Shown here: positions 9,665 to 23,500 of the stretch, piece by piece
Layout: each line of letters starts with the position of its first letter
Position numbering within the stretch: the first letter of the stretch is position 1
Source of the DNA: Dendrolimus kikuchii
Taxonomy: Eukaryota > Arthropoda > Insecta > Lepidoptera > Lasiocampidae
Length of the DNA: 64,000 bases
Assembly (NCBI GenBank): GCA_019925095.2
Contig: CM034398.1
Coordinates: 5,471,001 to 5,535,000 of the forward strand
Direction: 5' to 3'
Notes under the pieces: model-generated
What the model saw: the letters and a program-made list of their open reading frames with translations, nothing else
Database searches by the model: none
What the model was told of the DNA's origin: nothing
Translations under genes and position numbers: made by a program

Positions 9665-11982
9665 AGTTCATATAAAATTTAAATCTACGTATATTTTTTT
9701 CATGTGATGGATGCTAAATGATTTCTCTAAGTATCTTGATCATATATTTTAATTATTTCGTATTGTTGATATTATTTAACGATTTTCGATTTGTATGATC
9801 ATTAGAAGAATACAATTTCCATATTGAAATGCACATTCCTTTTATCTTTAAGTTGTGGTCGCCTAAAGGATTACGCACTCTCGTCTTAAATGATGATGTT
9901 TCGAATACTGGCCGAGAAATATGCTTCGCTTGGGCAATTTTTTTAACCTATTGTACCTTATAGTTTCTGAGAAAAATGACTGACTTACCTTAACCGACAG
10001 GTATGATGATCTCAAAGGGTTTCATTTTTTTGAAAAATTGTTTACGGATCCCTAGCAAACTGACGCGCACATAATTAGTATTTGTTTTATAAACTTATTA
10101 ATTAAGGTCGAAAGATTTGAAAGCTTTTTCCAAACAGGACAAATTTACATTCCACTTTTACAATTTTATCAAAAGTATTTATACGTAGAAACAAAAGCTT
10201 CAAGTCTTAGATCATATAAACGTATATCTTAATGCTTCAAGTTCACAATTGTATGGATTGTGGTTATGTATGTTTTGATCATTATACCTTGACGGTCGTA
10301 CATTACACTTGTCTGCTCGATTCAATAAACAATTTAAAGAAATCAGACGTTTCATACCGGCTTTTGAAACTATATGTTTCTCAAACCATATATTATCAGT
10401 TGCATTGTATACGATGTAAGAATTTTGTTTATTTCTCTTTCACACAACCAGTGCTGCCGGTCGTACGTTTTAGTTACTCAGCCGATTCTATACCAAAATC
10501 ATTGAAACTTCGAAAATACATCACATCGTAGAAGATATCTGAATATATAGTTTTTCTACAGCTCATATTTCAACAATTTAGAATATTGTGGCAAATTAAT
10601 TTAGAAAATAATAGGGGCGTTACTTTCGCAAATTTATCTAAACTCTAGCAACTCCAATTTTTATGCTGGGGGGTCACACCTGCGATAATGTTAAAATTAT
10701 TAATTGTGGACCAATTAGATCAAGAATAACGCATTACACCCATCGTAACATCTGCGTAAAAAGGCCTGTATCTGTAACGTTATCCCAGAGGAGGTACTAC
10801 ATCGAACATCGTGCAAGGATCAGATTGCTTCATTTACGACATGATTATAATTTCTTGAGCAAGAACTTTAAGAACAATTACTTTATTAAAAGAAACTAAG
10901 CGAAACTTAACAAACCCGCCATGTCGGCTGTTCTCTGGTAAATATCGTCAAAATATAACGAAATTTTTTTTGCTTTAAATATCCTTGGTAAACTGTGAAA
11001 ATGACTTCTCGTGTATGACGTAGCATTGTTATACCCGTATTACTTTTAATGGATTTTAGACTTGGATCAGCGTCAAAATTAAAATAATATGGATAAATTC
11101 GCTTTGTTTTATTTCACTGATCTTGACTACCTTTATTTTAATTTTACTTGACGTTAAAGCGTGTTTATTTTATTATTCATTAAAAATTTCGGGAAATAAA
11201 TAATGATAGGTTTTTCATTATAGTATATTTCAATAAATCTTTATTTAAATATTCTGTTTCGCTAACTGCTTCTACATCCATGTCTCGATTAGAGCTGGCC
11301 GTAACATCATCTTTGTCGGACTCGGATTCAGAAGTACTGCTATTGTCATCCATAAAATTAACAGCTAATCACTCACACATAATAAGTTGGCACGAATTTT
11401 TCTAGTCTTTTGTAGTGATATCTCGAAATGCACGCTTAGCTGCTACCTATAATGACAGAAAATCACAAATAATTTGAATCTTCGTAGAATGTAATTCGAC
11501 CAAAATTCAAAGTAAAAAACAATATAGCGTAAATTTATTTAAATCATATCTTAAATTTATGTCAAATGATACCATATTGTGATAAAACACTCGCAGGTGC
11601 CGCTCTGGCACAAACCAATACTAAAAAACAAAACATAAACATAACCTATCGGGCCAATTATATTTTCAATTATATCTTATACGAGAGATCCGAAATAACG
11701 ATTCTAAAAAACGATTTTAATGTTGTAATATGTTTGATATAAAACATCGATTTTAATGTTGTAATATGTTCTATTTAATGGTGCAAGAATGTTTCACTTG
11801 CTGAATAAAGTGTAAATTATGTAGGTTGCTTGTTTAAAATAAGAAGCCAACCTAGTGTACAAAGACCTTTGTAAACTTTGCTTGAATGAATTCGTTTTTA
11901 AATTCCGTTATTGTACGGCATATATGTCTGACTCCAATAAAGTAGGTAAGCGTAATTTTAGCGTAAGTTATGCGAAAACTAA
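9665..11982. other. Intergenic AT-rich DNA without a recognised gene
   Basis: Only short ORFs of ordinary amino-acid composition for random AT-rich DNA; none has a recognisable domain. One small acidic ORF (11180-11353, minus) is listed separately. Confidence 0.5.
11180..11353 (-). other. Small acidic ORF of uncertain reality (57 codons)
   Basis: ATG at 11353-11351 opens a frame starting MDDNSSTSESESDKDDV and ending LFISRNF before TAA. The Ser/Asp/Glu-rich start is unlike the surrounding AT-rich DNA and resembles the N-terminal tails of some transposases or nuclear proteins. It has no recognisable domain and no visible partner exon. It may be a transposon remnant or chance. Confidence 0.2.
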
Positions 11983-13690
11983 ACATACATACATACATAC
12001 ATAACTTCACGCCAGTTCCCTTGCGGGGTAGGCACGAACAACAGAGCGCCATTTAGGCCCATTCTTACACACCTCACTTGCTTCTTTGACATTCATAACT
12101 CTTATCATGCACACTCGTCTGTTCTTAAGGCTCCTGACATCACCCTCCGCTAGTATACGATCAATTTGATCATGGAAGGTGTGTCGTGGCCTTCCACGAC
12201 TTTTGCATCCATCCACTTTTGCATTGTATATCTGTTTAGTCATTCTTTCATCATGCATTCTTTCCACATGCCCGAACCACCGGAGCATTCCTTTCCTTAC
12301 CTTCACCCCGACACTCTCTTTCAGACCAACTCTCTTTCTTACTTCGGTATTACGAACGCGGTCCGCGAGCGTCACTCCGCATATTTTGCGCAGTGCTCGC
12401 ATCTCAACCGCGTTTACTCTACTTTCATGCTCTCTCTTCCATACCCAACTCTCGCTTCCATACGTGAGCGTAGGTACCAGCACCGCGTTGTGTATGGTGA
12501 GCTGGGCCTTCTGGCTGAGGTTCTTAGCGCCTAGAAGTTTACCTAACGCTCCATCAAACTATTCCCCAAATTCAGTCTTCTTTCTATATCAGCGGTGTAC
12601 CTTCCATCCCTGCTAAAAGCACATCCAAGATATACAAACTCATTCACTTGCTCCAGCATAACATCATCGACCATTATCCTTGCATTCGTTCTGGTTTCTT
12701 CTCTTTCAAACACCATAACCTTTGTTTTCTTCGCATTCAAATGTAAGCCTCTCGCCTGACAGTCATCTTTCATAATTGTGACTAGTGTTTGCAGTTCTGA
12801 TGGCGATTCGGCTAAAAGAACGGCATCATCCGCATAAAGCAAGGTGCTTACAACTAGATCACTCATTCGCACCCCAACATCCATCAATCTTATTCTCTGG
12901 AGACAATCGTCCAGGTATAGGATGAACAGCAAAGCCGACAGCACGCAGCCCTGCCGGACGCCAATATTGACGTCAAACCAGGGCGACAGGCTGCCATCCA
13001 CTCGCACGCATGCCATACAGTCCTCGTAAGTGGACTGCACAGCACGCATCAATTGGCCATTAATCCCATATCCGGGCAATATGTCCCAGAGCTCCTTCCG
13101 CACAACCCTGTGAAATGCTTTCTCTAGATCCACAAAACCGCAGAAAACCTTCCGGCCCATAGCCAGCTGCTTCTCTACGATATTGCGGAGAGAAAAAACT
13201 TGATCCATACATCCCCTTCCATTTCTGAAGCCACCTTGTGCATCCCACAGTAATCCTTCGGATACCACTCTCATTCTCTTTTCAATAATCTTCGCATACA
13301 CTTTAGATGCTGTGCTGATCAAACTGATGGCCCTGTAGCTGACGCACTCCATACGTGACCCCTTGCCTTTATACAAGGGCACGATGACAGCGCGCCTCCA
13401 GTCCTTGGAAACCTTTCCCGTCCTCCAGCACAAGTTGCATAAGGACAGGAAAGCGTCCCGGACGCAGGTTCCACCATATTTGATCATCTCAGCAGACACT
13501 CTATCGATTCCTCCTGCCTTTCCATTTTTCAGACTTCTTATCGACCATTCGATCTCTTCCAAAGTGATCTCGGATGCTGACTCCTCGGAGTCAGTCACAG
13601 ACTCAGTCGTGGTGCCAGCATCCGCGATATTATCATACATTTCTCTAAAATATTGACTCCATCGCGCTAATACCTCTTGTGGGTTAGCAA
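11983..13690 (-). mobile_element. RTE-like LINE, 5'-truncated copy with RT domain
   Basis: The longest of eight copies of one LINE family, here keeping the reverse transcriptase and the C-terminal region. The 3' end is marked by a CATA/TATG tetranucleotide tail (11983-12003). The endonuclease and everything upstream of the NPQEVLARW stretch near 13690 are missing. Assignment to the RTE group is from the RT style and simple-repeat tail and is not certain. Confidence 0.75.
12007..13690 (-). pseudogene. LINE reverse transcriptase, frameshifted
   Basis: On the minus strand, RT motifs appear in order: LKNGKAGGIDRVSAEMIK, WRRAVIVPLYKGKG, YRAISLISTASKVYAKI, the motif A region FVDLEKAFH (catalytic Asp kept, the usual second Asp changed to His), GVRQGCVLSALLF, and the catalytic LLYADDAVLL. 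After a one-base frameshift near 12550 the C-terminal part continues: [21 protein letters not shown], ending [11 protein letters not shown] at 12007. Frameshift and 5' truncation make it non-functional. Confidence 0.85.
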
Positions 13691-13699
13691 AACTAAACA

Positions 13700-14410
13700 A
13701 CACAAATATATGTACCAAAACTGGGCATACTTCCCTCGAGGGTAATCAGATTGTCAACTATGCTCCTGTACTGTTGTATTTGATTTGGCTGGTGATGACA
13801 TTGGCTGGTGGATATAATTTATTTCTTCTTTTCCAATATTGTTGCTTAGTAATATTCATCTGTTGTGTTGCCTTTTTTCATCGTCGGGTTTCGCCATGTT
13901 GCACAATTGCACATTGTGGCATTAAATGTATTTTATGTAAATAGTCTGAATACACAGAGAACATTTATTTTATTTATTTAAGTTTATACACAAACTACTA
14001 TGGATACTACGTATAGTTTATACAGTTTTTAGTTTTAATACACAGAACATTCTAGACATATAGTGCTGTGCTGTGTTTCGTAGGATATGTGTGACATTGA
14101 TATGATAAATCGATAACAATCACAAACTACTATGGATACTATAACAATACTAGAGAATATATTGAAACTTATTTAATACGGTTCAAATCCCTTACTGTAT
14201 GAAGTCTGTGAGCATTTGACAATAGTTGCCATGCCATAAACATAAAAAAAAACATTTGACAGTGTATTGTATTACCTCATTGTCTATGAATTATGATCAT
14301 TTGCACAGATTACATTTATATACTGGAATTAATTTGGTTTCTTTTGTTATTGTTAAAATGTCTGTGTTTTATAGATAATCACAGGACGATGGTGATATTT
14401 TAAATTAAAA
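13700..14410. other. Region upstream of TMEM94, putative promoter and 5' UTR
   Basis: AT-rich with no coding signal. Contains a 21-bp direct repeat (13989-14009 and 14121-14141, CACAAACTACTATGGATACT plus A). The 5' UTR start or any 5' non-coding exon cannot be fixed; possible acceptor-like tracts occur just before the ATG at 14411. Confidence 0.5.
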
Positions 14411-14523
14411 ATGGATGATAACAATTCACACTCTTTAGGTCATTCAACTAAACAGGCTTTAATTAAGCTGAGGGGTGATATCCGTAATCTTCTTGATGAT
14501 TATAAAGAAAAAAACCCTACAGG
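14411..14523 (+). CDS. TMEM94: TMEM94 exon 1 (residues 1-37)
   Basis: Start codon in AAAAATGGATG. Encodes [20 protein letters not shown] and a charged helix, matching the N-terminal STRKALSVL-type stretch of vertebrate TMEM94. Donor AGG|GTAAGT; two bases carried over. Confidence 0.9.
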
Positions 14524-17500
14524 GTAAGTTAGCCATTTATTTACATAACTCGGTTTACAAACAACTATTTATATACGTGTACTACGTATGTGACAATGAA
14601 GGCAACACATACTTAGTGCTTATCAAGTTATCATTGTTTAAAATTGCAATGACTATTGGTGTACATAAATATTATAACAAAAATCATAGTCTACAATTCA
14701 GTTGTAATGTCGTGTCTTGTATTGACGGTTAAAGTTTAGATTAGTGGTTACTGAATTTTAAGTAGTGGGTTGGCGGAGGAGTGTGGAGGGAGAAGTACTT
14801 CTTCCTACTGTAACCCCCATATCTATGATACATGTATTTCTTGAGATATTAATTTTTCATTCCTTCGTTTCGTTATATCGTGACGATCGTAACCAGTCTG
14901 TTCTGGCCCTCGCCGGCTCCTGCATTTTGGTTTAAAGTTTAACATAACCTAACCTAAAACACCATTCTAGTCACTGGTCGCGACTTTTGACTAAAGTCCA
15001 CTAGCCAAGCGAGTGTGCCATGGCAGAGGTCAGCCTGCCATGTCAGGAAGTCCACCAGTTTCGTGATGTTGCTGAAGACTTCTCAGAGGCTACCTGGGGC
15101 CTAAAGATACTCTGTATTGGGCCACCTCTCCGTATTCAAGCAGGGCATGGGTGGCTGTTTCTTCTACCTCCAGGCATGCTTTGCACAGGAGGCTGTCGGT
15201 TTGATTTGATACCAATTTGCTATCAGAGAGTATTCTGATAAGGTGATCATGGACATCTCTGGCTACGATTGCTTTAGCTGCAAGCAGGATTCCCATGCTC
15301 TTTGCTTGATATACTGTATTAAAGTTACCCCAGGGATCCGAATATCTTAACATTTAGGTCTTCTGAGAAGACTCCCTTGCCTGAGCCCGAGCTAGTCTTT
15401 GACCCAGCAGTATAGAGGCTAAGCTCATGATGTAAAAGAAAACTGTCGTTACCTTCCATGAGTTCAAACTTGTATTTTTTATCGAAGATGAAAGATTTCT
15501 TTGGAGTGCTATATTGATATATATTCATAAGTTTTCTGTAATGGTGTACAATAAAGTGTTATATATCTATCTATGGATGCTGGTGAAATTGGTTTTGTCA
15601 AAGGCCCCCTCTATATCTATGAAGCAGCCCAGACAGACCAGCTTATTTTGTAAAGGTAGACTCAACTTTACCTACCACCTGATGAAGTGCTGACACGGTA
15701 GATCTGCAAGGGCAGTAAGCATGTTGGTGCTTGTGAACGGGTAAATTGCATAACGCATTGTCTCTAAGATGCCTGTCCCATAGTCTCTCCAAGGTTTTAA
15801 GGAGAAGTGATGACAGATTTATAGGTCTAAATGACTTCAGATTAGTGTAATCACTCTTGCTTGGGTATGAAAATGACCGACTTCATTCACGCTAGGCAAT
15901 GGGAATGTATTTATGTGCCAAGCATGCTTGAAAGATGTATGCTAGGATGGAAATTTATTTTTCCCCGCCCCATTGTAGCAGTGCTGGGAAGATCATTGCC
16001 TGCTGACTTAAGAGGCTGGAAGCAGTCAACCGCCCATTTCACCTTGCTGCAGAGCAGCAGAGCAGTGCTCTGTAACTAAAGAGTTGATTTCCACACATCT
16101 ACAAGTTTGTTCTATTTGACACCCCAGGAAGTGTGTTTGAAACAGTACTGTTTCATCCGTGCAGGAATGGAGAAAGAATACAATTTCCTGCGGCTGGGTG
16201 ATCTGTCGTAAGAGGCGACAAAACAACCCACAGCCAGGTGGTAGGGCAATTGCCCAACTGGATGGTGACCACCCCTGGTGTAGAGTATGCCACCATAACA
16301 ACCTCGTGTTGTGTTTCGGCATGAATGACCGGGTTCCAGTCTCCCTTAAGAGAGCAGCAGCGCATTTGTAGCACCTATGATGTCGCAAATGTCCATAGGC
16401 GAAGGTAACCACTTTCCATCAAGTGGGCCGTCTGCCTGTCTGCTGAACTCCTGCAATAAAAAAAAAGTATCTTATTCGATTCCTCCTGGCTCAGGGTCCT
16501 TGTACCATTGTCCCTATGTAGGTTGCCAACAGCATAAGGGCCCTGTTTAGCCATTAACTTCCTAACATGGTTCGTCTGTGGTGTGGAATTAATGCTTTTG
16601 CAAATTTCCTCCATGAATTGGATTTTCAATATCTGATGCCCATTTTATATAGAGCCTTGGCTTTCTTGTAGGTATCCCAATCTCTAACCGCACCTGTGTT
16701 TATTGCTTTGTTAAAGGCTCTCCTAACCTTTGCATGCAGTTTTTCGAGTTCTTTACCCCACCAGCCATTGTTGTCAGCCTTGTCACAGGGTACTATTAAG
16801 GACAGGCCTTATGGTAGCAGTTTATTATAGTAGTGTTCAAGGTGTCTACCTGCTGATCAATCAGTGCCGTACTTACTAGCCTAGCAATTGATGATTATTT
16901 GTCTAGTCTGTGCGCTATAAGTTGTTTATAATGTGACCGGTCAGTTTTCCTTGGGCACCTCCCAGATGGCACCGAAGTGCTAGTTTCTTGTAAGTCATAG
17001 CCGATCCACCTGTGATCGGAACACAGTAGAAGCATGTGCCACACCATTATCAGATTTAGATCCATAGAGGTCTTTAGGCAGGTTGATTATTGTACTGCAC
17101 CATATTCCTACAAAGGTGGGCTCACTGCCATTATTTACTATGTCTAAACTAGTAGTACGTAGATATTCAACAAGATAATTACCTCTGTTCTTGCTTGCTT
17201 CCATTCCCCACAGAGGGTGGTGGGCATTGGATTATGTAGATATGAACAATTCCCAGCCATTTTTCTTGCAGAATCTGATCAGTCTGTTAACTTCTGCAGG
17301 TGGCACCTCGTCTGCCTCATGCATATAGGATGATGCAATTACGAGGTTGAAGTTGTTAATACCTTGATTTGATTTGAGCCATATAGCTCACAGGTCTCTG
17401 GAAAAAAATATCCATTAAAACTGCACTTATATTATACCCTTGACATATATATATACAGGCTCTCGTCTCCCCAGAGTTGTTGAGGAAAAGTTTACTGCCA

Positions 17501-20500
17501 ATGTTGGAAAGACGCATACATTTCCGCTTCTGGTCCACTCTGCTCCTGGATCAGTGCGCTGCCCAGTGCTGTTGGTGCAACCTCCAACCATCTGCGTAGT
17601 GGAGCCGTAACGGTTATGCTGTGATGGAGGTTGCTTTGCAAGATATGGATGTTATTGTAGGAAAGGGGATCCATTTGGATCACCCTCCTCCTCCAGTCCT
17701 AATTTGGAGAGGTCCAGGAGTTCATCGTCACTTGACGCTTTGACCGCTCGATTGGACCCCGCCTGCGTTGTCTCCTTCTGCTCCAGAGGTGGAGTTACCT
17801 CAGGCATAGTAGCATCCGCGGTAACTCGCAACCCCGCAGTCTCGTCCGGGAGGACCGCCGGGGTATCGACAAACCGTCGTTTGGGGCCCTGGAATTTTAG
17901 GTACACCGTGCCCAGCCGATAGCCGAGGCGGTGCTTCCTGGCCAGGACCACAGGGACAAGACCTTTGGGAATGCTCACCACCACAAAAGACGCCCTAGTC
18001 TGAGGCAAGATAGCGTGCACACGCCATCTCTCCACTTGTGCCCAGGGATTTCCCCACTGCAGCATTGTACCGATGAGCACCTTGTCGCCATCGTGCTCAT
18101 GCGGCAGGAGTATACCGCAGCGTACCATCCTCGATATGTTCTTAGCGTCGGTACCTCCGGCAGCTCGAGGGCCGCGCAGGTCACTTTCGTCCACTGAACG
18201 GCTTCCTCGTTATCGCAGTACAGCCGGAGCGAACCGTCGACGTACGTGGGCCTACGCATAAACCTATGGGCTCCCGAGGTCGGCGCCTGTGTTTTTGCCG
18301 ACGTGCTGATTTTTGAAATGAAACTTCTATATTAACAGGGTGCCTTAGGATTTTCTGTCATGAAAAAGCGTTACGGCCGTGTGGAGGAGCGGCATAAATT
18401 TAGAATAGACGTGGCGAGAGGCGGATTGGCGCTCTTGACTTCGGCGCGTTTCGCTTTCCTCCTTTCCTTTTTCTTAAGCATCCTCTTATACTTACGGGTG
18501 AGCCGAGGGTCATCACACGCTGGGCCACTAAGCTGCTTGCCCGCCTTTACGGTGAGTTTCGCCGCCCCGTGTACTAGCGTGTTCGCCTAGCCCCATTTTA
18601 GCTCAAGGATGCTTGGGCCCGTCGTTGTGGAGCCTTCGGTTCCCTGAAGGGGTTCCAGAGGTCCGGTTCGCGCCACCTCTATGAGGAAGTCGCAGCAGTA
18701 GTGGGGATGGCCGATGTACCAACTTTCCCTATGTTTTTCCCCTCAGGTTTCCCTTTGGGTACGGGTTTTTGAACCTTTTTATTATCCATAGTTTGCTTTT
18801 ATGTACTACGATTACCACGCGGATATAGATGCAAAGAGTTTGTGGTTGGGCGTGACATCGGGAGCTCGTACTAGCGCAACTGGGGAAGTCGGTTCGCAAC
18901 TATCCAGTTTATTTACTCTAGCCTGGCCCCGTCGGCATGGCCACCACTATCCCATGCGGGGATACCACACCACGCCAGGTAGCTGTCAGAATATAGACTA
19001 CTAAGACCATTTCCCCCTGCTGACTAGACAAGGGGCCGCTGTGTCGCTTGAAATCTGGACTAAAGGGGGCGTATTACTGCTCGAAGGTAACTAACCCCGA
19101 TCCGCGATCAGCTCAACCCTCGAGGACTCCTTCATCCATGCTTACGACGCTCACTGCGGAGGTCAAAGTGCAGGTGGTCGTAAATAGTCCCCCAGTCCCG
19201 ACCTACAAAAACTGGGAGAACCGCTGGCCACTAATGTGGCCGAGAAAAAGAGTACATGCGACTATTTAGTTTTTGTTACATCTGTCTCATAGGGAAACTA
19301 AATAGACTTGCCATAAGTTTCTTAGCGACCTGCGCTCCACTCATGGCCATCGGCCAAATTACTCCCTGGGACTTAGGGGTAAAATGGGCAAGAGACATTC
19401 CACGTCTTACTATGCATGATATTGAACAATGTTTGTTAGCTGCCCCTTGGTGGACCCTAAAATCTTGTTTCCTACCTCAATTAATAACAGGTCTAGTAAC
19501 TATATAAAATGCTTTTATATACCCCTAAACTTAAATTACCCCTAATCTCATGCCACTCTGTGTAAAAGCGCAGCTGTATTTACTAAAGACTAACATAACA
19601 TTTTAAGATATATTTAATGAGATAATCTGTTTTGTTTTACAGATATCATCTGGCACAGGACATTATATCATTCTCCTCAGAGAAAGTTCTACTGTCAGGA
19701 GTGGCATACACAATCACTATTGTGTATATAGTTTGTCTAGTTCTTACATATTTGCTAGGTGTTTCAGTTCAGGCACATGCATATTTACTATGGGAGGCAT
19801 TATTTTTACTTATTATATTAATTATAAACTTCCTAGTTGCTTTCAATGAAGAATATCTCTATAGAAATGAAATACCTCATAGAGTAAGGAAAGTATTAGG
19901 TATGTTATAATTTCATTATTTTTCTGTCTCTTAGTTAATATATAAAAATGAATGTTTGTCAGTATTTCCTTTATAGAATCGTAAACTATACATTTGATCA
20001 TGTGATGATCTTTATTTAGCAAAGTTGTTGTGCATGAGCCAAAGAAGGTTTCTGGGTTGGTTCACAATTGGACCCGGTAGGTGGCGATGCTGTCGACATA
20101 TTGATTGAAGCTTTTCCGGGCAGGACGACGTCTGCCGGGACAGCTAGTAGTTAATATGAATGTATATTATTTACATGTTTGTTGATGTTGTGGAATATGT
20201 TCTTATGTTAATACATGTTTTCACTGTTGTGAAATCATCATAGGTAATTCTTTCAGGTTGTAGATGTGAAGTTTATGAAAAGTCTAGTGTTTTTATGTTG
20301 AAGTCCTAAGTAATTTTCGCATTGGAAAATAATTTAATTCAATGTTTTCTATAATTGCTTATAAGCAAAAGGCAAATGACAGTTTTCCCTCATAGACAAC
20401 TGAAGCTTTCCTCAAACTTTGAATAAGTATTTATGCCCTATCTTTATCTTGTCTATTATCTCCACCTCATTTTTGAATGGTGGAATTATTAATGGCCAGT

Positions 20501-23500
20501 TTTTTTATATTTTTTATTGCAGGAGTTCAGCAGACAGGCAGACGGCCCACTCGATGGAAAGCGGTTACCATCGCCTATGGACATTTGCAACATCAAAGTT
20601 GCTACAAATGCGCTGCTGCTCTCTTAAGGGAGACTGGAACCTGGTCACTAATGACGGAACAAAACTCAAGGTTGTTATGGCGACATACTTTAGACCAGGG
20701 GTGGTAGCCATCCAGTCGGGCAAATGCACTACCATCTGGCTGTGGGTTGTTCAGTCGCCTCTTAACGACAGGCCGCCCGGCCGCAGGAAATTGTATTCTT
20801 TCTCCGTTCCTCCACGGATAAAATGTTTTGGCGGGAATTGAAAGGGGCAGTTATGCTGTGCAGTTTTATTTTTTAAAATATATAAAATTACTCTAAATTG
20901 AACAATAGTTGTAGGATATTGATAGTTTTTGAGTGGTAATTATGTCTTTTTCTGAGAAACATAACTGTATAGTCAAATGTGGCCTTTCGAGTTTCCACAA
21001 CAACTCTGTTGAATAGCATCAGTTGTAGCCTACAATTCAACTGCGCTACCTATATAAAGACTTTTACATCAGAATTGGCTGTATGGACTAAGATACCTGC
21101 TTTTGTGGTGAACTCTAATACTACTCATTAATGGCTGGATCCTATATCTTACTGGCTATTCATTTGCCTTACTATTCGATAAAATTAGACATAAGCTCCA
21201 TACAAGTAATGTAATGTACATTTAACCAATGGCAAGCCAAGTAACTGAATAGTAAGAACCGGCCATTATGTAATCAAACCGGATATTCTGTAATCAAATC
21301 CATATTTTTTTTTTAATTTAGAAACCTTGGATGAAGCAGTTGAGAAATCAAAATGGAAAGAGCATCATTATCCACATTTGTGTGCACCATTTTCACCATG
21401 TGTGATACTACAGTGGACTTATCGTGATGGTAAGTGTCACATTAAACTTCTTACATTTATTCTTTATAGTTCAGCTGGGCAATCTCAAAAAAAAATGAAC
21501 TTAAACAGTGTATCATTTCAAAACTATGTATATATATAAAATAATTTATTTGATTCAAAGATAAGTAACAAACTTGATATTACCACATGAAAGACACAAA
21601 TTAGTTCTATTATGTTATTCTACTAGCTCCAAAACTAGTATCAACTGTATCTTTTAAGTACACATGTAGCAGAGTATATTTGATTAGATAGATTAGAGAG
21701 CTTATAAAATAACAAAAGTTAGTGCTTACGAAATATGTGCATATATATATATAGACTAGCGGCCCGTCGCGGTATCACCCGGGCTCTGTCCCCGCTCCTG
21801 TGGTGTATAGCGTCATGTTATATAGCCTATGACACTCCTTGTTAACGTAGCTTTCCAACAGTAAAAGAATTTTTAAAATCGGTTTAGTACATCCAGAGAT
21901 TATCCCTTACAACGTCACACGAACTCAAAAACTTTACCTCTTTATAATATTAGTATGGATAAATTAGCTTCAAGAAGTTTTTGAGTTTGTAGTAGTATCT
22001 GTATATTTACAGGACTTCTAAACTTGAATATTTTAATAATCTCATGAGCAGCATTTATTTGATTTCTATTTCAATGCTTCAATGTAACGCCGTAGTTTTA
22101 TTTATGTGTAATAATAATAATACTAACAACCCACAAACGTCCTGCTACTAGGCTCGGGCCTCTCGCCGGTCTCCCTCCGGGTTTGACACATCTGTTATCT
22201 CGGTGTGCAGATTTCATCACGATGTTTTCCTTCACCATTAATAATTACATACATACATAACTTCACGCCAGTTCCCTTGCGGGGTAGGCACGAACAACAG
22301 AGCGCCATTTAGGCTTATTCTTACACACCTCACTTGCTTCTTTGACATTATTAATTAGCACATAGTAATTGTAACAATATGCACATTTGTGTATACATTC
22401 TAGCCAGGATTCAAACCAGCACCCTTTGAGTTTAGGATGTGTGCACTTGCACTAGCCATTATGCTACCTTCTTTTAATTATGTGTACTAATCGTAAAAAC
22501 GTAAGAAGATGCTATGCTATTAATGTTATAAATTAAAATGTTCAAAGTTGTTCTTAAGCCAGATAATACAAATTTTATTTAAAAGTTTGTCTATTGACAA
22601 TATTCTTACAGCAACAATAGTTAATTTACCATGGGCATTATTGGTAGAAGGAGATGTGATAGTTCTGAGGCCTGGACAAGAGATTCCCGGGCATTGCCGA
22701 GGTCTGCAGCCAGAGGATCCAGAATTGTTTTTTGGACAAACTTACCAACCAAGCTCCCAGGTACTGAATACAAATACATTGGTAATTAAGGGATCCCGGG
22801 AGAAAAAATATCACACATTTTATTACATAAAATTTGCTAGAGATCAGTGCAAATTTTCCCATTGGAATTAGTTTTTTTAATCTGCCTATTTTATAGCATT
22901 CCCAGAAAAATTCCCTCTGTATTTCCAGGATAAAAAGTAGCGCAGAATTTATGTCTGATAATTTGTTGACGATCAGTGAAAACCACATTGAAATTGGCCC
23001 AGTAGTTTTTACGCGAATCCCGAACAGACAGACAAGAAATCAAAAAAAAAATTGCATTGTGTTCTCCATCGTTTATGTAGTCTATTCCAGTTGTTTTTTT
23101 TTTTAATAGCTTCAATGTACAGACACGGCATGCTTAGAATTTTAATATTTATTTAAATATAATATTATAGATAAGAACTGCAACTGGATGCAAAATACAG
23201 TAAGGTATAAACGCATAAACAAAATTTGAACAATGTTTCAGTACAAAGACAATTTCAGTATGCCCCGCATTCGCGCGCCGCATCAGAACAAGGCTTACAG
23301 GATGTGTGAAACCCCTTACCTGAAGAATTTGAAAATGGCGCTAGAGCAGGCGACAGCTAGGCCAGTTACAGTTTTCGAGAAACAGAGGTATTTGGTAAGC
23401 ATGCCTATCTTCATTTATCATTTAATCTTTGTGAAGAAAGACATGAGGATTTCTGGTATGACAGAATAGAAAAGTATCAAGGTTGTTGAATAAAAGCTTA

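Noticed and set aside
10232..10899. Two open frames of 78-99 codons in the intergenic region
   Set aside because: No recognisable motif, no partner exons and composition expected of AT-rich non-coding DNA.
12166..12616. Plus-strand open frames opposite the RTE-like LINE
   Set aside because: Shadows of the minus-strand LINE coding region.
20419..20841. An apparent 140-residue protein
   Set aside because: Antisense reading of the A-tailed retroposon; the same frame appears with different breaks in the other copies.
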